Shown here: positions 46,569 to 55,487 of the stretch, piece after piece
How the letters are laid out: the number at the start of each line of letters is the position of its first letter
How positions within the stretch are numbered: the first letter of the stretch is position 1
Source: Paramagnetospirillum magneticum AMB-1
Lineage (GTDB): Bacteria > Pseudomonadota > Alphaproteobacteria > Rhodospirillales > Magnetospirillaceae
Reading direction: 5' to 3'
Length of the DNA: 64,000 nucleotides
NCBI RefSeq assembly: GCF_000009985.1
Contig: NC_007626.1
Coordinates: forward strand, 898,501 to 962,500
Position numbers and translations under genes: made by a program
The notes under the pieces: model-generated
Databases searched by the model: none
What the model saw: only the letters and a program-made list of their open reading frames with translations
Told to the model about the DNA's origin: nothing

Positions 46569-47471
46569 TTAACGAAACTCCGTCCGCGCATCGCGGATGC
46601 CCGCCGGGTCCTCGTGGATGATCACGTCGAAGCCGGGGAATTCCGCCAGGAGGGCCTTCTCCACATCGTCGGAGATGCGGTGCGCCTCGACCAGCGGCAG
46701 GTTGCCGGGCAATTCCAGATGGAACTGGATGAAGCCCTGGCGGCCCGAAGTGCGGGTGCGCAGGTCGTGGTGGTCCTGAACGCCGGGATGGGCGGCGACG
46801 ATGGCGCGGATGCGCTCGCGGTCGGCTTCGGGTAGTTCCTTGTCCATCAAGGTGTCCAGCGACAGCCGGAAGATCTGCCAGGCGTTGATCATCAGCCAGC
46901 CGGCGATGCCGATGGCGAACAGCGGATCGGCCAGGGGCCAGCCGGTGCCCGCCGCCAGCAGCAGCGAGACGATGACGCTGGCATTGATCAACAGATCGCC
47001 GGTGTAGTGCAGGGAATCGGCCGAGATGGCCAGTGAGCCGGTGCGCTTGGCCACCATGCGCTGGAATCCCACCAGGGCGAAGGTGGCGGCGATGGAGAAC
47101 ACCATCACCGCGATACCCCATTCGCCGTGGCTGACCGGCTGGGGGTGGACCATGCGGCTGCCGGCCTCGGCCAGCAGAAAACCGCCCGAGCCCACCACGA
47201 AGGCGGCCTGCCCCAGCCCAGCCAGGGCCTCTGCCTTGCCGTGGCCGAAGCGATGCTCGTCATCGGCCGGCACCAGGGCATGGCGCACCGCCATCAGATT
47301 GAGCGCCGAAGCGGCCAGATCCAGGGTGGAATCGATCAGGGTGGACAGCAGCGCCACCGAGCCGGTGGCGAGCCAGGCGCCCAGCTTGACGGCGATCAGC
47401 AAGGCGGCGGTGCCGGTCGAGGCGTAGGTCGCCAGCCGCATCAGGCGGCCATGGTCGGCTGGATGGCTCAT
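46569..47471 (-). CDS. Cation diffusion facilitator, FieF-like
   Basis: 300 aa, six membrane helices and a C-terminal cytosolic domain. The metal site is typical of Zn/Fe exporters: Asp pair in STLIDSTLDLAAS and His/Asp in HYTGDLLINAS. The cytosolic part contains GVQDHHDLRTRTSGR and DVIIHEDPAG. Magnetosome CDF proteins MamB/MamM belong to the same superfamily, but no magnetosome neighbours occur here, so this is the housekeeping exporter. Its ATG overlaps the pdxH stop (ATGA). Confidence 0.92.
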   Translation of the reverse strand: MSHPADHGRLMRLATYASTGTAALLIAVKLGAWLATGSVALLSTLIDSTLDLAASALNLMAVRHALVPADDEHRFGHGKAEALAGLGQAAFVVGSGGFLLAEAGSRMVHPQPVSHGEWGIAVMVFSIAATFALVGFQRMVAKRTGSLAISADSLHYTGDLLINASVIVSLLLAAGTGWPLADPLFAIGIAGWLMINAWQIFRLSLDTLMDKELPEADRERIRAIVAAHPGVQDHHDLRTRTSGRQGFIQFHLELPGNLPLVEAHRISDDVEKALLAEFPGFDVIIHEDPAGIRDARTEFR

Positions 47472-48055
47472 GGGTAGAGGTGCTCCAGATGCCAGCCGTC
47501 CCCGTCGCGGACATAGTCGAAGCGGTCGTGCAGGCGGAACGGCCGGTCGTGCCAGAATTCGATGCGTCTGGGCGCCAGGCGGAAGCCCGACCAGTGGGGC
47601 GGGCGCGGCACCTTGCCCAGGCCGAACTTGGCGGCGAATTCGCCCACCCGCTTCTCCAGCTCGAACCGGCCGGTGAGCGGCCGCGACTGGATGGAAGCCC
47701 AGGCGCCGATCTGGCTGGCCCGCGCCCGGGTGGCGAAATAGGCATCGGCTTCCTCGTCCGAGACCCGGGTGATGGACCCTTCGACCCGGATCTGGCGCCG
47801 CAGGCTTTTCCAGTGCAGGCACAGGGCGGCATGGGGATTGGCGGCCAGCTCCTGGCCCTTGCGGCTTTCCAGGTTGGTGAAGAACACGAAGCCGTCCTGG
47901 TCGGCGCCCTTCAGCAGCACCATGCGCACGCTGGGCCGTCCCTCCGCATCGGCGGTGGCCAGGGCCATGGCGTTGGGGTCGTTGGGCTCGGCCTTTTCGG
48001 CCTCGTCCATCCACTTGTGGAACAGGACCAGGGGGTCGGCTTCGGGTGCGGACAT
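47468..48055 (-). CDS. pdxH: Pyridoxamine 5'-phosphate oxidase
   Basis: 195 aa FMN enzyme making pyridoxal 5'-phosphate. Recognised by NAMALATADAEGRPSVRMVLLKG, GFVFFTNLESRKGQEL and the C-terminal RLAPRRIEFWHDRPFRLHDR, with the usual ending WHLEHLYP. The ATG at 48055 gives the normal family length and is preferred over an in-frame ATG at 48145. It overlaps the downstream CDF gene by 4 bp. Confidence 0.95.
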   Translation of the reverse strand: MSAPEADPLVLFHKWMDEAEKAEPNDPNAMALATADAEGRPSVRMVLLKGADQDGFVFFTNLESRKGQELAANPHAALCLHWKSLRRQIRVEGSITRVSDEEADAYFATRARASQIGAWASIQSRPLTGRFELEKRVGEFAAKFGLGKVPRPPHWSGFRLAPRRIEFWHDRPFRLHDRFDYVRDGDGWHLEHLYP

Positions 48056-48154
48056 TCTCTCACCGGCGGGTGTTGACGCGACGCCCTCAAAATGCCCAGA
48101 TTCAAGGCCATATGGTAGACGTTTCGTCGCATACCCCCTTTTCATGAGACCGCC

Positions 48155-48628
48155 ATGCGCCCCCAGGCCCCCAAGTTCGTTTCCGCCCTTCTCGCCCTGT
48201 CGCTGCTGGGCGGCTGCGCCGATGCCAAGCTCGGGCAGACCGGCGGCGCCATCCTGGGCGGCATCGGCGGCGGCCTGCTGGGCTCGCAGTTCGGCGGCGG
48301 CATCGGCCGGGTGCTGATGACCTCGCTGGGCGCCGCCCTGGGCGCCTATGCCGGTTCGGAACTGGGCAAGAAGCTGGACAAGGCCGACAAGGAAGAGGTG
48401 CTGAAGGCCGAGGAAAAGGCCCAGGACGGCCCGGTGGGGGAAACCATCGCCTGGAGCAATCCCCAGTCGGGCAATTCCGGCACGGTCACCCCGGTGAGCG
48501 AAAACACCGACGCCCAGGGCCGGACCTGCCGCGACTACCAGTCGACCATCACCGTGGACGGCAAGGACGAGACGGTGACCGGCACCGCCTGCAAGCAGGC
48601 CGACGGCTCGTGGAGCGCGGTGAACTGA
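48155..48628 (+). CDS. Glycine-zipper outer-membrane lipoprotein (17-kDa antigen-like)
   Basis: 157 aa. Lipobox LLGGC gives lipidated Cys21; a glycine-zipper segment (GGAILGGIGGGLLGSQFGGG and GAALGAYAGSELG) follows; the C-terminal domain includes TCRDYQSTITVDGK and TACKQADGSWSAV, two cysteines that may pair. This is the rickettsial 17-kDa surface antigen/RT0821 pattern. Divergent from pdxH across 99 bp. Confidence 0.9.
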   Translation: MRPQAPKFVSALLALSLLGGCADAKLGQTGGAILGGIGGGLLGSQFGGGIGRVLMTSLGAALGAYAGSELGKKLDKADKEEVLKAEEKAQDGPVGETIAWSNPQSGNSGTVTPVSENTDAQGRTCRDYQSTITVDGKDETVTGTACKQADGSWSAVN

Positions 48629-48716
48629 CCTCGCTCACGCTTCCTTAACCTGAACGGCGGCATGGTCGCGGGTTGGCGATGCCGCCTTTTTCCATTGCAG
48701 CCGGGATGACGACGCG

Positions 48717-49637
48717 GTGAAGGATCCTTATCTGGTGCTGGGCGTGGCCCGGACCGCTTCCGATGACGATATCAAGAAGGCCTACCGCGCCCTGGCGCGC
48801 GAGCTTCACCCCGACCTCAATCCGGGCGACGCCAAGGCCGAATCGCGGTTCAAGGACATCTCGGCCGCCTATGACTTCCTGTCGGATTCCACCAAGCGCG
48901 CCCAGTTCGATGCCGGCGAGATCGACGCCACCGGCAGCCCCAAGCGCGGCGCCTGGCGGTCGCGCCCCGGCGCCCGGCCGGGTCCCGGCGGCGGCGGCCC
49001 CCGGGGCGGTTTCGGCGGCTTCGGCGAGAATGTGGACGACATCATGGCCGAGCTGTTCCGCCGCAAGCAGAAGGCCCAGTCCCAGGCCCATGCCAAGGCC
49101 AGGCCGCGGGGCGGCGATGTTCGCCACACCCTGACCATCTCGTTCCTCGACGCGGCGGCGGGCGGGACCAAGCGGGTGACCCTGATGTCGGGGCGCACCG
49201 TCGAGGTGCGCATCCCCCCGGGCAGCCAGGACGGCCAGACCCTGCGCCTCAAGGGCCAGGGCCACGGCGCCGATGACGGAGCCGTGCCCGGCGACGCCTT
49301 CATCGAGATCAAGGTGGAGGACCATTCCCACTTCAAGCGCCGCGACCTGGACGTGCTGCTCGACCTGCCGGTGACGGTGCAGGAGGCGGTCCTGGGCGGC
49401 AAGGTGCCGGTGCCGACCATCGACGGCAAGGTGATGGTGACCATCCCCCCCGGCTCCAACACCGGGGCGGTGTTGCGCCTCAAGGGCCGGGGCATCGCCG
49501 GTCCGGGCAACACGCGGGGCGACCAGTTGGTCACCCTGACGGTGGTCCTGCCCGAAGACGGAGAATTCCGCCAGTTGGTGGAAAAGTGGGGGCCGCGCCA
49601 CGGCTACGACCCCCGCGCCAAGGCGGGGCTGACCTGA
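48717..49637 (+). CDS. DnaJ/CbpA-type co-chaperone
   Basis: 306 aa from a GTG start. N-terminal J domain (about 1-65) with HPD (ELHPDLN), a Gly/Arg-rich linker (about 85-105), then two substrate-binding beta domains (LDAAAGGTKRVTL; VTVQEAVLGGKVPVPTIDG) without the zinc-finger of DnaJ, as in CbpA. Works with Hsp70. No other chaperone genes are adjacent. A dispersed repeat lies downstream. Confidence 0.93.
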   Translation: MKDPYLVLGVARTASDDDIKKAYRALARELHPDLNPGDAKAESRFKDISAAYDFLSDSTKRAQFDAGEIDATGSPKRGAWRSRPGARPGPGGGGPRGGFGGFGENVDDIMAELFRRKQKAQSQAHAKARPRGGDVRHTLTISFLDAAAGGTKRVTLMSGRTVEVRIPPGSQDGQTLRLKGQGHGADDGAVPGDAFIEIKVEDHSHFKRRDLDVLLDLPVTVQEAVLGGKVPVPTIDGKVMVTIPPGSNTGAVLRLKGRGIAGPGNTRGDQLVTLTVVLPEDGEFRQLVEKWGPRHGYDPRAKAGLT

Positions 49638-49680
49638 GGTCTGGACCATCGAGCGTCAAAGATGACGCCCAATGGTCCAG

Positions 49681-49781
49681 GATTCATATTTGCCCCTCGC
49701 CGGGCGCGGCCCTCCGGCCGCTTGGCCGCGGCCTCAATGGCCGCTAAAGCAACCTGCGTCAGATCTAACGCAGGTTGCTCT
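49681..49781. repeat. Dispersed intergenic repeat, copy 2, overlapping the ChaN-like gene end
   Basis: About 100 bp homologous to 13411-13485, with an extra inverted GGCCGCGGCCTCAATGGCCGC segment and a perfect 11-bp terminal hairpin GCAACCTGCGT / ACGCAGGTTGC. Its right arm encodes the last five residues and stop of the gene at 49765, so the element has become part of that gene. Confidence 0.75.
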
Positions 49782-50781
49782 CTTTCCCCGTCCCCTCCTT
49801 CTTTTTCATGTGCTTTTCCATCATGGCGCAGGAATCTTCGCGCGTGGCGCGGCCGGTGAACCAGATCAGGTCGAAGGGCGGAGTCCGGGTGCCGAAGGAT
49901 TCGCCGTAGGCGGCGGGGCTGGTCTTGCCGTCCTCCACTTCCACGAAGCCGATGGACAGCATGGCGACGCCCGGCACCATGGCGCGCAGGCGGGCCGGCA
50001 CGCCCCGGTCGGTGCGGGCATGGCCGGCGCCGGCGATCAGCACCACCGGTCCGGCTTCGGGCCGCGAGGCCTGATCGGCCATCACTTCGGCCATGGCGGC
50101 GTCGCGGGCCCGCTGCACCCGGACCATGGGCGGCACCGCCTTGTCGGGCAGCAGGTTGCAATGACCCTCGCGGATGTCGGCGGCCAGGGCCTTTTCCTCG
50201 GCCGGGGGCAGGGGCTGGTCCAGGCCGAAGCGTCCATCCACCTCGGCGCCTTGCTCGCCCCTGGCGATGCGGCGGGTCAGGTCCTGGGGCAGATTGGCGG
50301 CCTTGACCTCGCCCCGCGCCGCCAGGGTGGCCTCGACGATCGGGCGATACAGCGCCCAGTCGGGCCAGCCGCGCTTTTCCCAGTCCAGCGCCGCGCCCAG
50401 GGTGGCGGGGGTGCCGATCCCCTGGTCCAGCACCGCCTGCCGGTCGCTGTCCACCATCTCCAGCGCCAGCAGGGGGCGGCGGCCGGCGGCGGCCAGTTCG
50501 GTCATCACCCAGGCCTGCAGGGCGTGATGGTCGGCGTTGTCGTGAATCTCGCCCAGCAGCACGATGCCGGCGCCCTTCACCCGCTCCAGGGCGTCGTCGG
50601 GGCTGGACCATTTGCCAGTGGCCGGTGCCCAGACCCGGCTCGCCAGGGGATGATCTGCGGCCAGGGTGGGGGCGGGCGGCGATCCTGCCGAGGCGGGCGC
50701 TGCGCAAACACAGGCCAGGAACGCGAATCGAACGAGCGTTCGGCTCATCTGGTCAAGGTGGAGGGGTTGCGTTATGGTCAT
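49765..50781 (-). CDS. ChaN-like haem/iron-regulated lipoprotein-family protein
   Basis: 338 aa. The ATG at 50781 is chosen because AGAAGGG lies 6 nt upstream; an internal ATG at 50748 lacks a site. Signal peptide (LVRFAFLACVCAAPASA), then the ChaN/Tiki-like fold: GIVLLGEIHDNADHHALQ (Glu-Ile-His-Asp signature), ALEMVDSDRQ, and VVLIAGAGHARTDRGVP. Related proteins bind haem or act as metalloproteases. The last residues ESNLR come from the dispersed repeat. Just upstream, on the other strand, is a TAXI-TRAP operon. Confidence 0.85.
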   Translation of the reverse strand: MTITQPLHLDQMSRTLVRFAFLACVCAAPASAGSPPAPTLAADHPLASRVWAPATGKWSSPDDALERVKGAGIVLLGEIHDNADHHALQAWVMTELAAAGRRPLLALEMVDSDRQAVLDQGIGTPATLGAALDWEKRGWPDWALYRPIVEATLAARGEVKAANLPQDLTRRIARGEQGAEVDGRFGLDQPLPPAEEKALAADIREGHCNLLPDKAVPPMVRVQRARDAAMAEVMADQASRPEAGPVVLIAGAGHARTDRGVPARLRAMVPGVAMLSIGFVEVEDGKTSPAAYGESFGTRTPPFDLIWFTGRATREDSCAMMEKHMKKKEGTGKESNLR

Positions 50782-50822
50782 ACCAAACCCTTCTAATAAG
50801 ACATCAATGCTTGGGAGGCATC

Positions 50823-51761
50823 ATGAAGAGGGTCGTATTCGGGGCCGTTCTGGCCACCATTCTGGCGGTGCCGGCTTTTGCCGCCGATCAATTCCTCAAC
50901 ATTCTCACCGGCGGCACCAGCGGCGTCTACTACCCGCTGGGCAATGCCCTGTCGTCCATTTACGGCAAGGCGCTGCCGGGGGCGCGGGTCACCGTCCAGG
51001 CCACCAAGGCCTCGGTGGAGAATCTCAACCTGCTGCAGATGGGGCGCGGCGAACTGGCTTTCACCCTGGGCGATTCCCTGACCCAGGCCTGGGACGGCGT
51101 CGAGGAGGCCGGCTACAAGGCGCCGCTGAAGAAGCTGCGCACCATGGCCGCCATCTATCCCAATTACATCCAGATCGTCGCCACCGCCGATTCCGGCATC
51201 AAGACCCTGGCCGACCTCAAGGGCAAGCGGGTGTCTGTGGGCGCGCCCAAATCGGGCACCGAGCTCAATGCGCGGGCGATTTTCAAGGCGGCGGGCCTCG
51301 CCTATTCCGACATGAAGGTCCAGTACCTGCCGTTCGGCGAATCGGTGGAGCTGATGAAGAACAAGCAGCTGGATGCCACCTTGCAATCGGCCGGGCTGGG
51401 CGTCTCGTCGCTGCGCGACCTGGCCACCGGCGACGATATCGTCATCGTCGCCATCTCGCCCGAGGTGATCGCCAAGACCGGGGATTCGGCCTATATCGCC
51501 TCGGTGGTGCCGGCCAATACCTATCGCGGCCAGACCGTGGACGTGCCCACCGCCGCGGTGCGCAACTTCCTGGTCACCCATGAAGGCGTTCCCGCCGAAC
51601 TGGTCTATGGCATGACCAAGGCCATGTTCACCAACATGCCCGACCTGCTGGCCGCCCATTCGGCGGCGCGCGAGATCGATCCGGCCCATGCGGCCAAATC
51701 GCCCATCCCGCTCCATCCCGGAGCCGAGAAGTACTATCGCGAGGCCGGATTGTTGAAGTGA
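50823..51761 (+). CDS. TAXI-family TRAP transporter substrate-binding protein
   Basis: 312 aa. Signal peptide (VVFGAVLATILAVPAFA), then the TAXI domain beginning LNILTGGTSGVYYPLGNAL, with LNLLQMGRGELAFTLGDS and DLKGKRVSVGAPKSGTELNARAI. It captures small carboxylates such as glutamate in the periplasm and delivers them to the fused permease encoded 21 bp downstream. GGGAGG is near the start. Substrate not determinable. Confidence 0.93.
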   Translation: MKRVVFGAVLATILAVPAFAADQFLNILTGGTSGVYYPLGNALSSIYGKALPGARVTVQATKASVENLNLLQMGRGELAFTLGDSLTQAWDGVEEAGYKAPLKKLRTMAAIYPNYIQIVATADSGIKTLADLKGKRVSVGAPKSGTELNARAIFKAAGLAYSDMKVQYLPFGESVELMKNKQLDATLQSAGLGVSSLRDLATGDDIVIVAISPEVIAKTGDSAYIASVVPANTYRGQTVDVPTAAVRNFLVTHEGVPAELVYGMTKAMFTNMPDLLAAHSAAREIDPAHAAKSPIPLHPGAEKYYREAGLLK

Positions 51762-51782
51762 TGCCGTGAAGGGGGGAAGGCC

Positions 51783-53846
51783 ATGAGCCAGCAGGACGAA
51801 AAGGATGTCGATCTCGCCGAGATCGACACCAAGGGTGAAGTGTTCGGCCATGGCGTCGAATCCAGGGGGATTTTCTGGATCGCCATCGCCTTCTCCGTCT
51901 TCCAGATCGTCACGGCGGCCTATTCGCCGCTGTCGTCGTTGCCGGTGCGCTCCATCCATGTGGGCTTCCTGCTGCTGATGGTCTTCGCCCTTTACGCCGC
52001 CATGGGGCGGGGCAATCCGGTCAAAGTGGCCACCGCCTGGGCCTTGGGCGGGCTGTCCTTCATCCTGTCGCTCTATCACCTGATATACGAGGGCGAGCTG
52101 GTCCAGCGCTCGGGCGATCCCTCGACCACCGATCTGGTGGTGGGGACCGTCATGGTGGCCCTGGTGTTCGAAGCGGCCCGCCGCCTGATGGGCTGGGCCT
52201 TGCCGGCGCTTTGCCTGGTGTTCGTGGCCTATGCCGCCTTCGGCGAGATCCTGCCGGCGCCCCTGGGCCATCGCGGCTATGGTTTCGACCAGATCATCAA
52301 CCAGTACTTCCTGGGCACCGAGGGGATCTTCGGCATCCCCTGCTATGTCTCGGCCACCTACATCTTCCTGTTCATCCTGTTCGGCAGCTTTCTGGAGCAG
52401 GCGGGGATGATCCGCCTGTTCACCGATGTGGCCCTGGGCACGGTGGGCCATACCAAGGGCGGTCCCGCCAAGGTGGCGGTGGTGACCTCGGGCCTGATGG
52501 GCACCATCAACGGGTCGGGCATCGCCAATGTGGTGACCACCGGGGCGCTGACCATTCCGCTGATGAAGCGTTTCGGCTACCGCTCGGAATTCGCCGGCGC
52601 GGTCGAGGCCACCGCCAGCATGGGCGGCCAGATCATGCCGCCGGTGATGGGCGCCGTGGCCTTCATCATGGCCGAGACCCTGAACATCTCCTATGCCGAG
52701 GTGTGCAAGGCGGCGGCCATTCCGGCCCTGCTCTACTACGCCTCGGCCATCTGGATGGTGCATCTGGAAGCGGGCATCGCCGGGCTGCACGGCATGCCCA
52801 AGGACCAGTGCCCCAGCGCCCAGGGGGCTCTCAGGCGGCAATGGTACCTGATGGTGCCGCTGGCCGCCCTGGTCTATCTGCTGCTGGCCGGCTTCACCCC
52901 CATGTTCTCGGGCACGGTGGGCCTGGCGCTGACCGCCATCGTCATCCTGGGATCAAGCATCGCCGCCAATATCGGCGGCATGGCGGGGCGCGTGGTGTTC
53001 TGGGGCGTGCTGGGCATCGCCTCGTCCGCCTTCTTCAAGCTGGGCATCAATGTGGTGGTGGTGACCGTCGCCGTGCTGGTCGGCGTCAATTTCTTCGTGC
53101 GCGGCGGGCGCGAGACCATGCGCATGACCGTGCGCGGCCTGGTGGAGGGCGCACGCTCCGCCGTGCCGGTGGGCGTCGCCTGCACCCTGGTGGGCACCAT
53201 CATCGGCACCATGACCCTGACCGGCATCGCCGGCTCGTTCACCCAGGGGCTGGTCTCCATGTCGGGGGGAAGCCTGTTTCTGACCCTGATCCTGACCATG
53301 ATCGCCTCGCTGATCCTGGGTATGGGCATTCCCACCATTCCCACCTACATCATCACCTCGTCCCTGGTGGCGCCCATGCTGTTCAAGATGGGCGTGCCGC
53401 TGGTGGTGTCGCACATGTATGTCTTTTACTTCGGCATCCTGGCCGACCTGACGCCGCCGGTGGGGTTGGCCGCCTTTGCCGCCGCCTCCATCGCGCGGTC
53501 CAATTTCTTCGTCACGGGATGGTGGGCGGTGCGCGTCGCCATGGCGGGATTCGTGGTGCCGTTCATGGCCGTCTACGATCCCTCGCTGATGATGGTCAGC
53601 GGCTCGCTGTTCGATACGGCCTATGTGGTGATCAAGGCGCTGCTGGCCATCGGATTGTGGGGGGCGGCGACCATCGGCTATCTGTGGGCGCCCATGAAGA
53701 TGTGGGAGCGGGCGGTGGCGGTGCTGGCGGCCTTCCTGTTGGTGGCGGCGGTGCCGCTGACCGACGAGATCGGCTTCGCCTTGTCGGCCGTGTTCCTGGC
53801 CTGGCACTGGATGCGGGCGCGCCGGGTGGCGATCCAGGGGGCATGA
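51783..53846 (+). CDS. TRAP transporter fused permease (4TM/12TM)
   Basis: 687 aa. Small and large permease subunits joined in one chain: an N-terminal DctQ-like part (about 30-190) and a DctM-like part with MGGQIMPPVMGAVAFIMAET and MGIPTIPTYIITSSLVAPML, the conserved TRAP signatures. About sixteen membrane helices. This fused layout is standard for TAXI-type systems. The DUF1850 gene overlaps its stop by 4 bp. Confidence 0.95.
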   Translation: MSQQDEKDVDLAEIDTKGEVFGHGVESRGIFWIAIAFSVFQIVTAAYSPLSSLPVRSIHVGFLLLMVFALYAAMGRGNPVKVATAWALGGLSFILSLYHLIYEGELVQRSGDPSTTDLVVGTVMVALVFEAARRLMGWALPALCLVFVAYAAFGEILPAPLGHRGYGFDQIINQYFLGTEGIFGIPCYVSATYIFLFILFGSFLEQAGMIRLFTDVALGTVGHTKGGPAKVAVVTSGLMGTINGSGIANVVTTGALTIPLMKRFGYRSEFAGAVEATASMGGQIMPPVMGAVAFIMAETLNISYAEVCKAAAIPALLYYASAIWMVHLEAGIAGLHGMPKDQCPSAQGALRRQWYLMVPLAALVYLLLAGFTPMFSGTVGLALTAIVILGSSIAANIGGMAGRVVFWGVLGIASSAFFKLGINVVVVTVAVLVGVNFFVRGGRETMRMTVRGLVEGARSAVPVGVACTLVGTIIGTMTLTGIAGSFTQGLVSMSGGSLFLTLILTMIASLILGMGIPTIPTYIITSSLVAPMLFKMGVPLVVSHMYVFYFGILADLTPPVGLAAFAAASIARSNFFVTGWWAVRVAMAGFVVPFMAVYDPSLMMVSGSLFDTAYVVIKALLAIGLWGAATIGYLWAPMKMWERAVAVLAAFLLVAAVPLTDEIGFALSAVFLAWHWMRARRVAIQGA

Positions 53847-54199
53847 GCGGCCTGTGCATGGTGGTGGCCGCCGGTCTGGCGGTCCTGACGCCCTCGGACC
53901 ACTTCACCCTGGCCTGGACCCATTCGGTGGAAAAGGTGGAGTGGCGCGAGGATTGGCGGGTCGAGTCCGGCCGGCTGGCGCTGGATCAAGCCTCGGTGGC
54001 GGGCAGCGGCGCCGGCATGGAACCGCCGCCCGAGGCTGTTCTTCGGGATGACCGCTGGGTGTGGTCGCCGGGGATCGTCATGGACGAGATCGTTCTGGCC
54101 CGCTCGGATTTCACCGCCGACTGGCGCCTGTGCGTGAACGGCGTCTGTGGTGATCTGAAAAAAGAAGAGGGGCAGACCCGGCTGCGGGCCTGCCCCTGA
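53843..54199 (+). CDS. DUF1850 protein of the TAXI-TRAP operon
   Basis: 118 aa starting at an ATG that overlaps the permease stop. The core FTLAWTHSVEKVEWREDWRV and GSGAGMEPPPEA match DUF1850, whose genes regularly follow TAXI-TRAP permeases. An N-terminal hydrophobic segment suggests export or membrane association. Function unknown, presumably transporter assembly or activity. It ends 4 bp from the convergent dctM gene. Confidence 0.88.
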   Translation: MSGLCMVVAAGLAVLTPSDHFTLAWTHSVEKVEWREDWRVESGRLALDQASVAGSGAGMEPPPEAVLRDDRWVWSPGIVMDEIVLARSDFTADWRLCVNGVCGDLKKEEGQTRLRACP

Positions 54200-54203
54200 G
54201 GCT

Positions 54204-55487
54204 TTACATCACCCCCAACGCCCGGGGCAGCCAGATGGACAGCGGCGGCCAGTAGGTCACCACCATCAAAAAGCCCAGCATGGCCAGCAGCCAGGGCCAC
54301 ACCGCCACGGTCAGCTCGGTGATGCCCATCTTGGTGATTCCCGATGCCACATAGAGATTGAGGCCCACCGGGGGGTGGCACATGCCCACCTCCATGTTGA
54401 CCACGATCAGGATGCCGAAGTGAATCGGGTCGATGCCCAGCTTCATGGCCACCGGGAACAGGATGGGAGCCATGATCAGCACGATGGAGCTGGGCTCCAT
54501 GAAATTGCCCGCCACCAGCAGCAGCACGTTGACCACCAGCAGGAAGGCGATCACTCCCAACTCCTTGCCGACGATCCAGTCGGCGATGGCGTGGGGAATG
54601 TTCTCGTTGGCCAGGACGAAGCTGAACAGCACCGCGTTGGTGATGATGTACAGCAGCATGGCCGACATGGAGGCCGAGGACAGCAGGATCTTGCCCACGC
54701 CCTTCAGCGGCATATCCTTGTAGACGAACACGGCGATCAGGAAGGCGTAGACGGCGCTCATGGCCGCCGCCTCGGTGGGGGTGAAGACACCGGTATAGAT
54801 GCCACCGATGACGATGACGATCAGGGCCAACCCCCAGATGGCCTCGCGGAACGCCCGGAAACGCTGGGCCCAGGTGGCGGGGGGCAGACGAGGATAGTCG
54901 TTCTTCCAGGCGATGTACCAGGTCACCGCGCCCAGCACGGTGGCCAGCACCAGGCCGGGAATGACGCCGGCCATGAACAGGGCGCCCACCGAGGTGTTGG
55001 TGGCCACCGCGTACATGACCATCACCAGCGAGGGCGGGATCAGGATGCCCAGCGCGCCCGAGGTGGTGATGACGCCCGCCCCGAACTTGTTGGGGAAGCC
55101 CTGCTTGACCATGGCGGGCAGGATGATGGAGCCGATGGCCACCACCGTGGCCGGGCTCGATCCCGACACGGCGGCGAACAGGGCGCAGGCCATGACGCCG
55201 GCCAGGCCCAGGCCGCCGTACCAGTGGCCGACCATGGCGGTGGCGAAGTTGATCATGCGCCGCGCCACGCCGCCATGGGTGAGGAAGTTGCCGGCCAGGA
55301 TGAAGAACGGGATCGCCATGATCTCGAACTTCTCGATGCCGGTGAACAGCTTCAGCGCCACGGATTCGATGGGAACCTGGGTGAAGAGGAACAGAAACGA
55401 CAGGACGGTGAGGCCCAGCGAGATGGAAATGGGCATGCCGGTCAGCATCAGCACGATCAGCAGCCCGAAGATGACGGCGGAGTTCAT
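54204..55487 (-). CDS. dctM: TRAP transporter large permease DctM
   Basis: 427 aa, about twelve membrane helices. TRAP large-subunit signatures ILIPPSLVMVMYAVATNTSVG and PILFPVAMKLGIDPIHFGIL, and MEVGMCHPPVGLNLYVASG. It transports organic acids driven by the Na+ gradient with DctQ and DctP, encoded just upstream on the same strand. It overlaps dctQ by 4 bp. It is separate from the TAXI system that it converges with. Confidence 0.95.
   Translation of the reverse strand: MNSAVIFGLLIVLMLTGMPISISLGLTVLSFLFLFTQVPIESVALKLFTGIEKFEIMAIPFFILAGNFLTHGGVARRMINFATAMVGHWYGGLGLAGVMACALFAAVSGSSPATVVAIGSIILPAMVKQGFPNKFGAGVITTSGALGILIPPSLVMVMYAVATNTSVGALFMAGVIPGLVLATVLGAVTWYIAWKNDYPRLPPATWAQRFRAFREAIWGLALIVIVIGGIYTGVFTPTEAAAMSAVYAFLIAVFVYKDMPLKGVGKILLSSASMSAMLLYIITNAVLFSFVLANENIPHAIADWIVGKELGVIAFLLVVNVLLLVAGNFMEPSSIVLIMAPILFPVAMKLGIDPIHFGILIVVNMEVGMCHPPVGLNLYVASGITKMGITELTVAVWPWLLAMLGFLMVVTYWPPLSIWLPRALGVM

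Noticed and set aside
46569..47471. Magnetosome CDF transporter (MamB/MamM)
   Set aside because: The residues and context fit a general FieF-type exporter; no other magnetosome gene is near.
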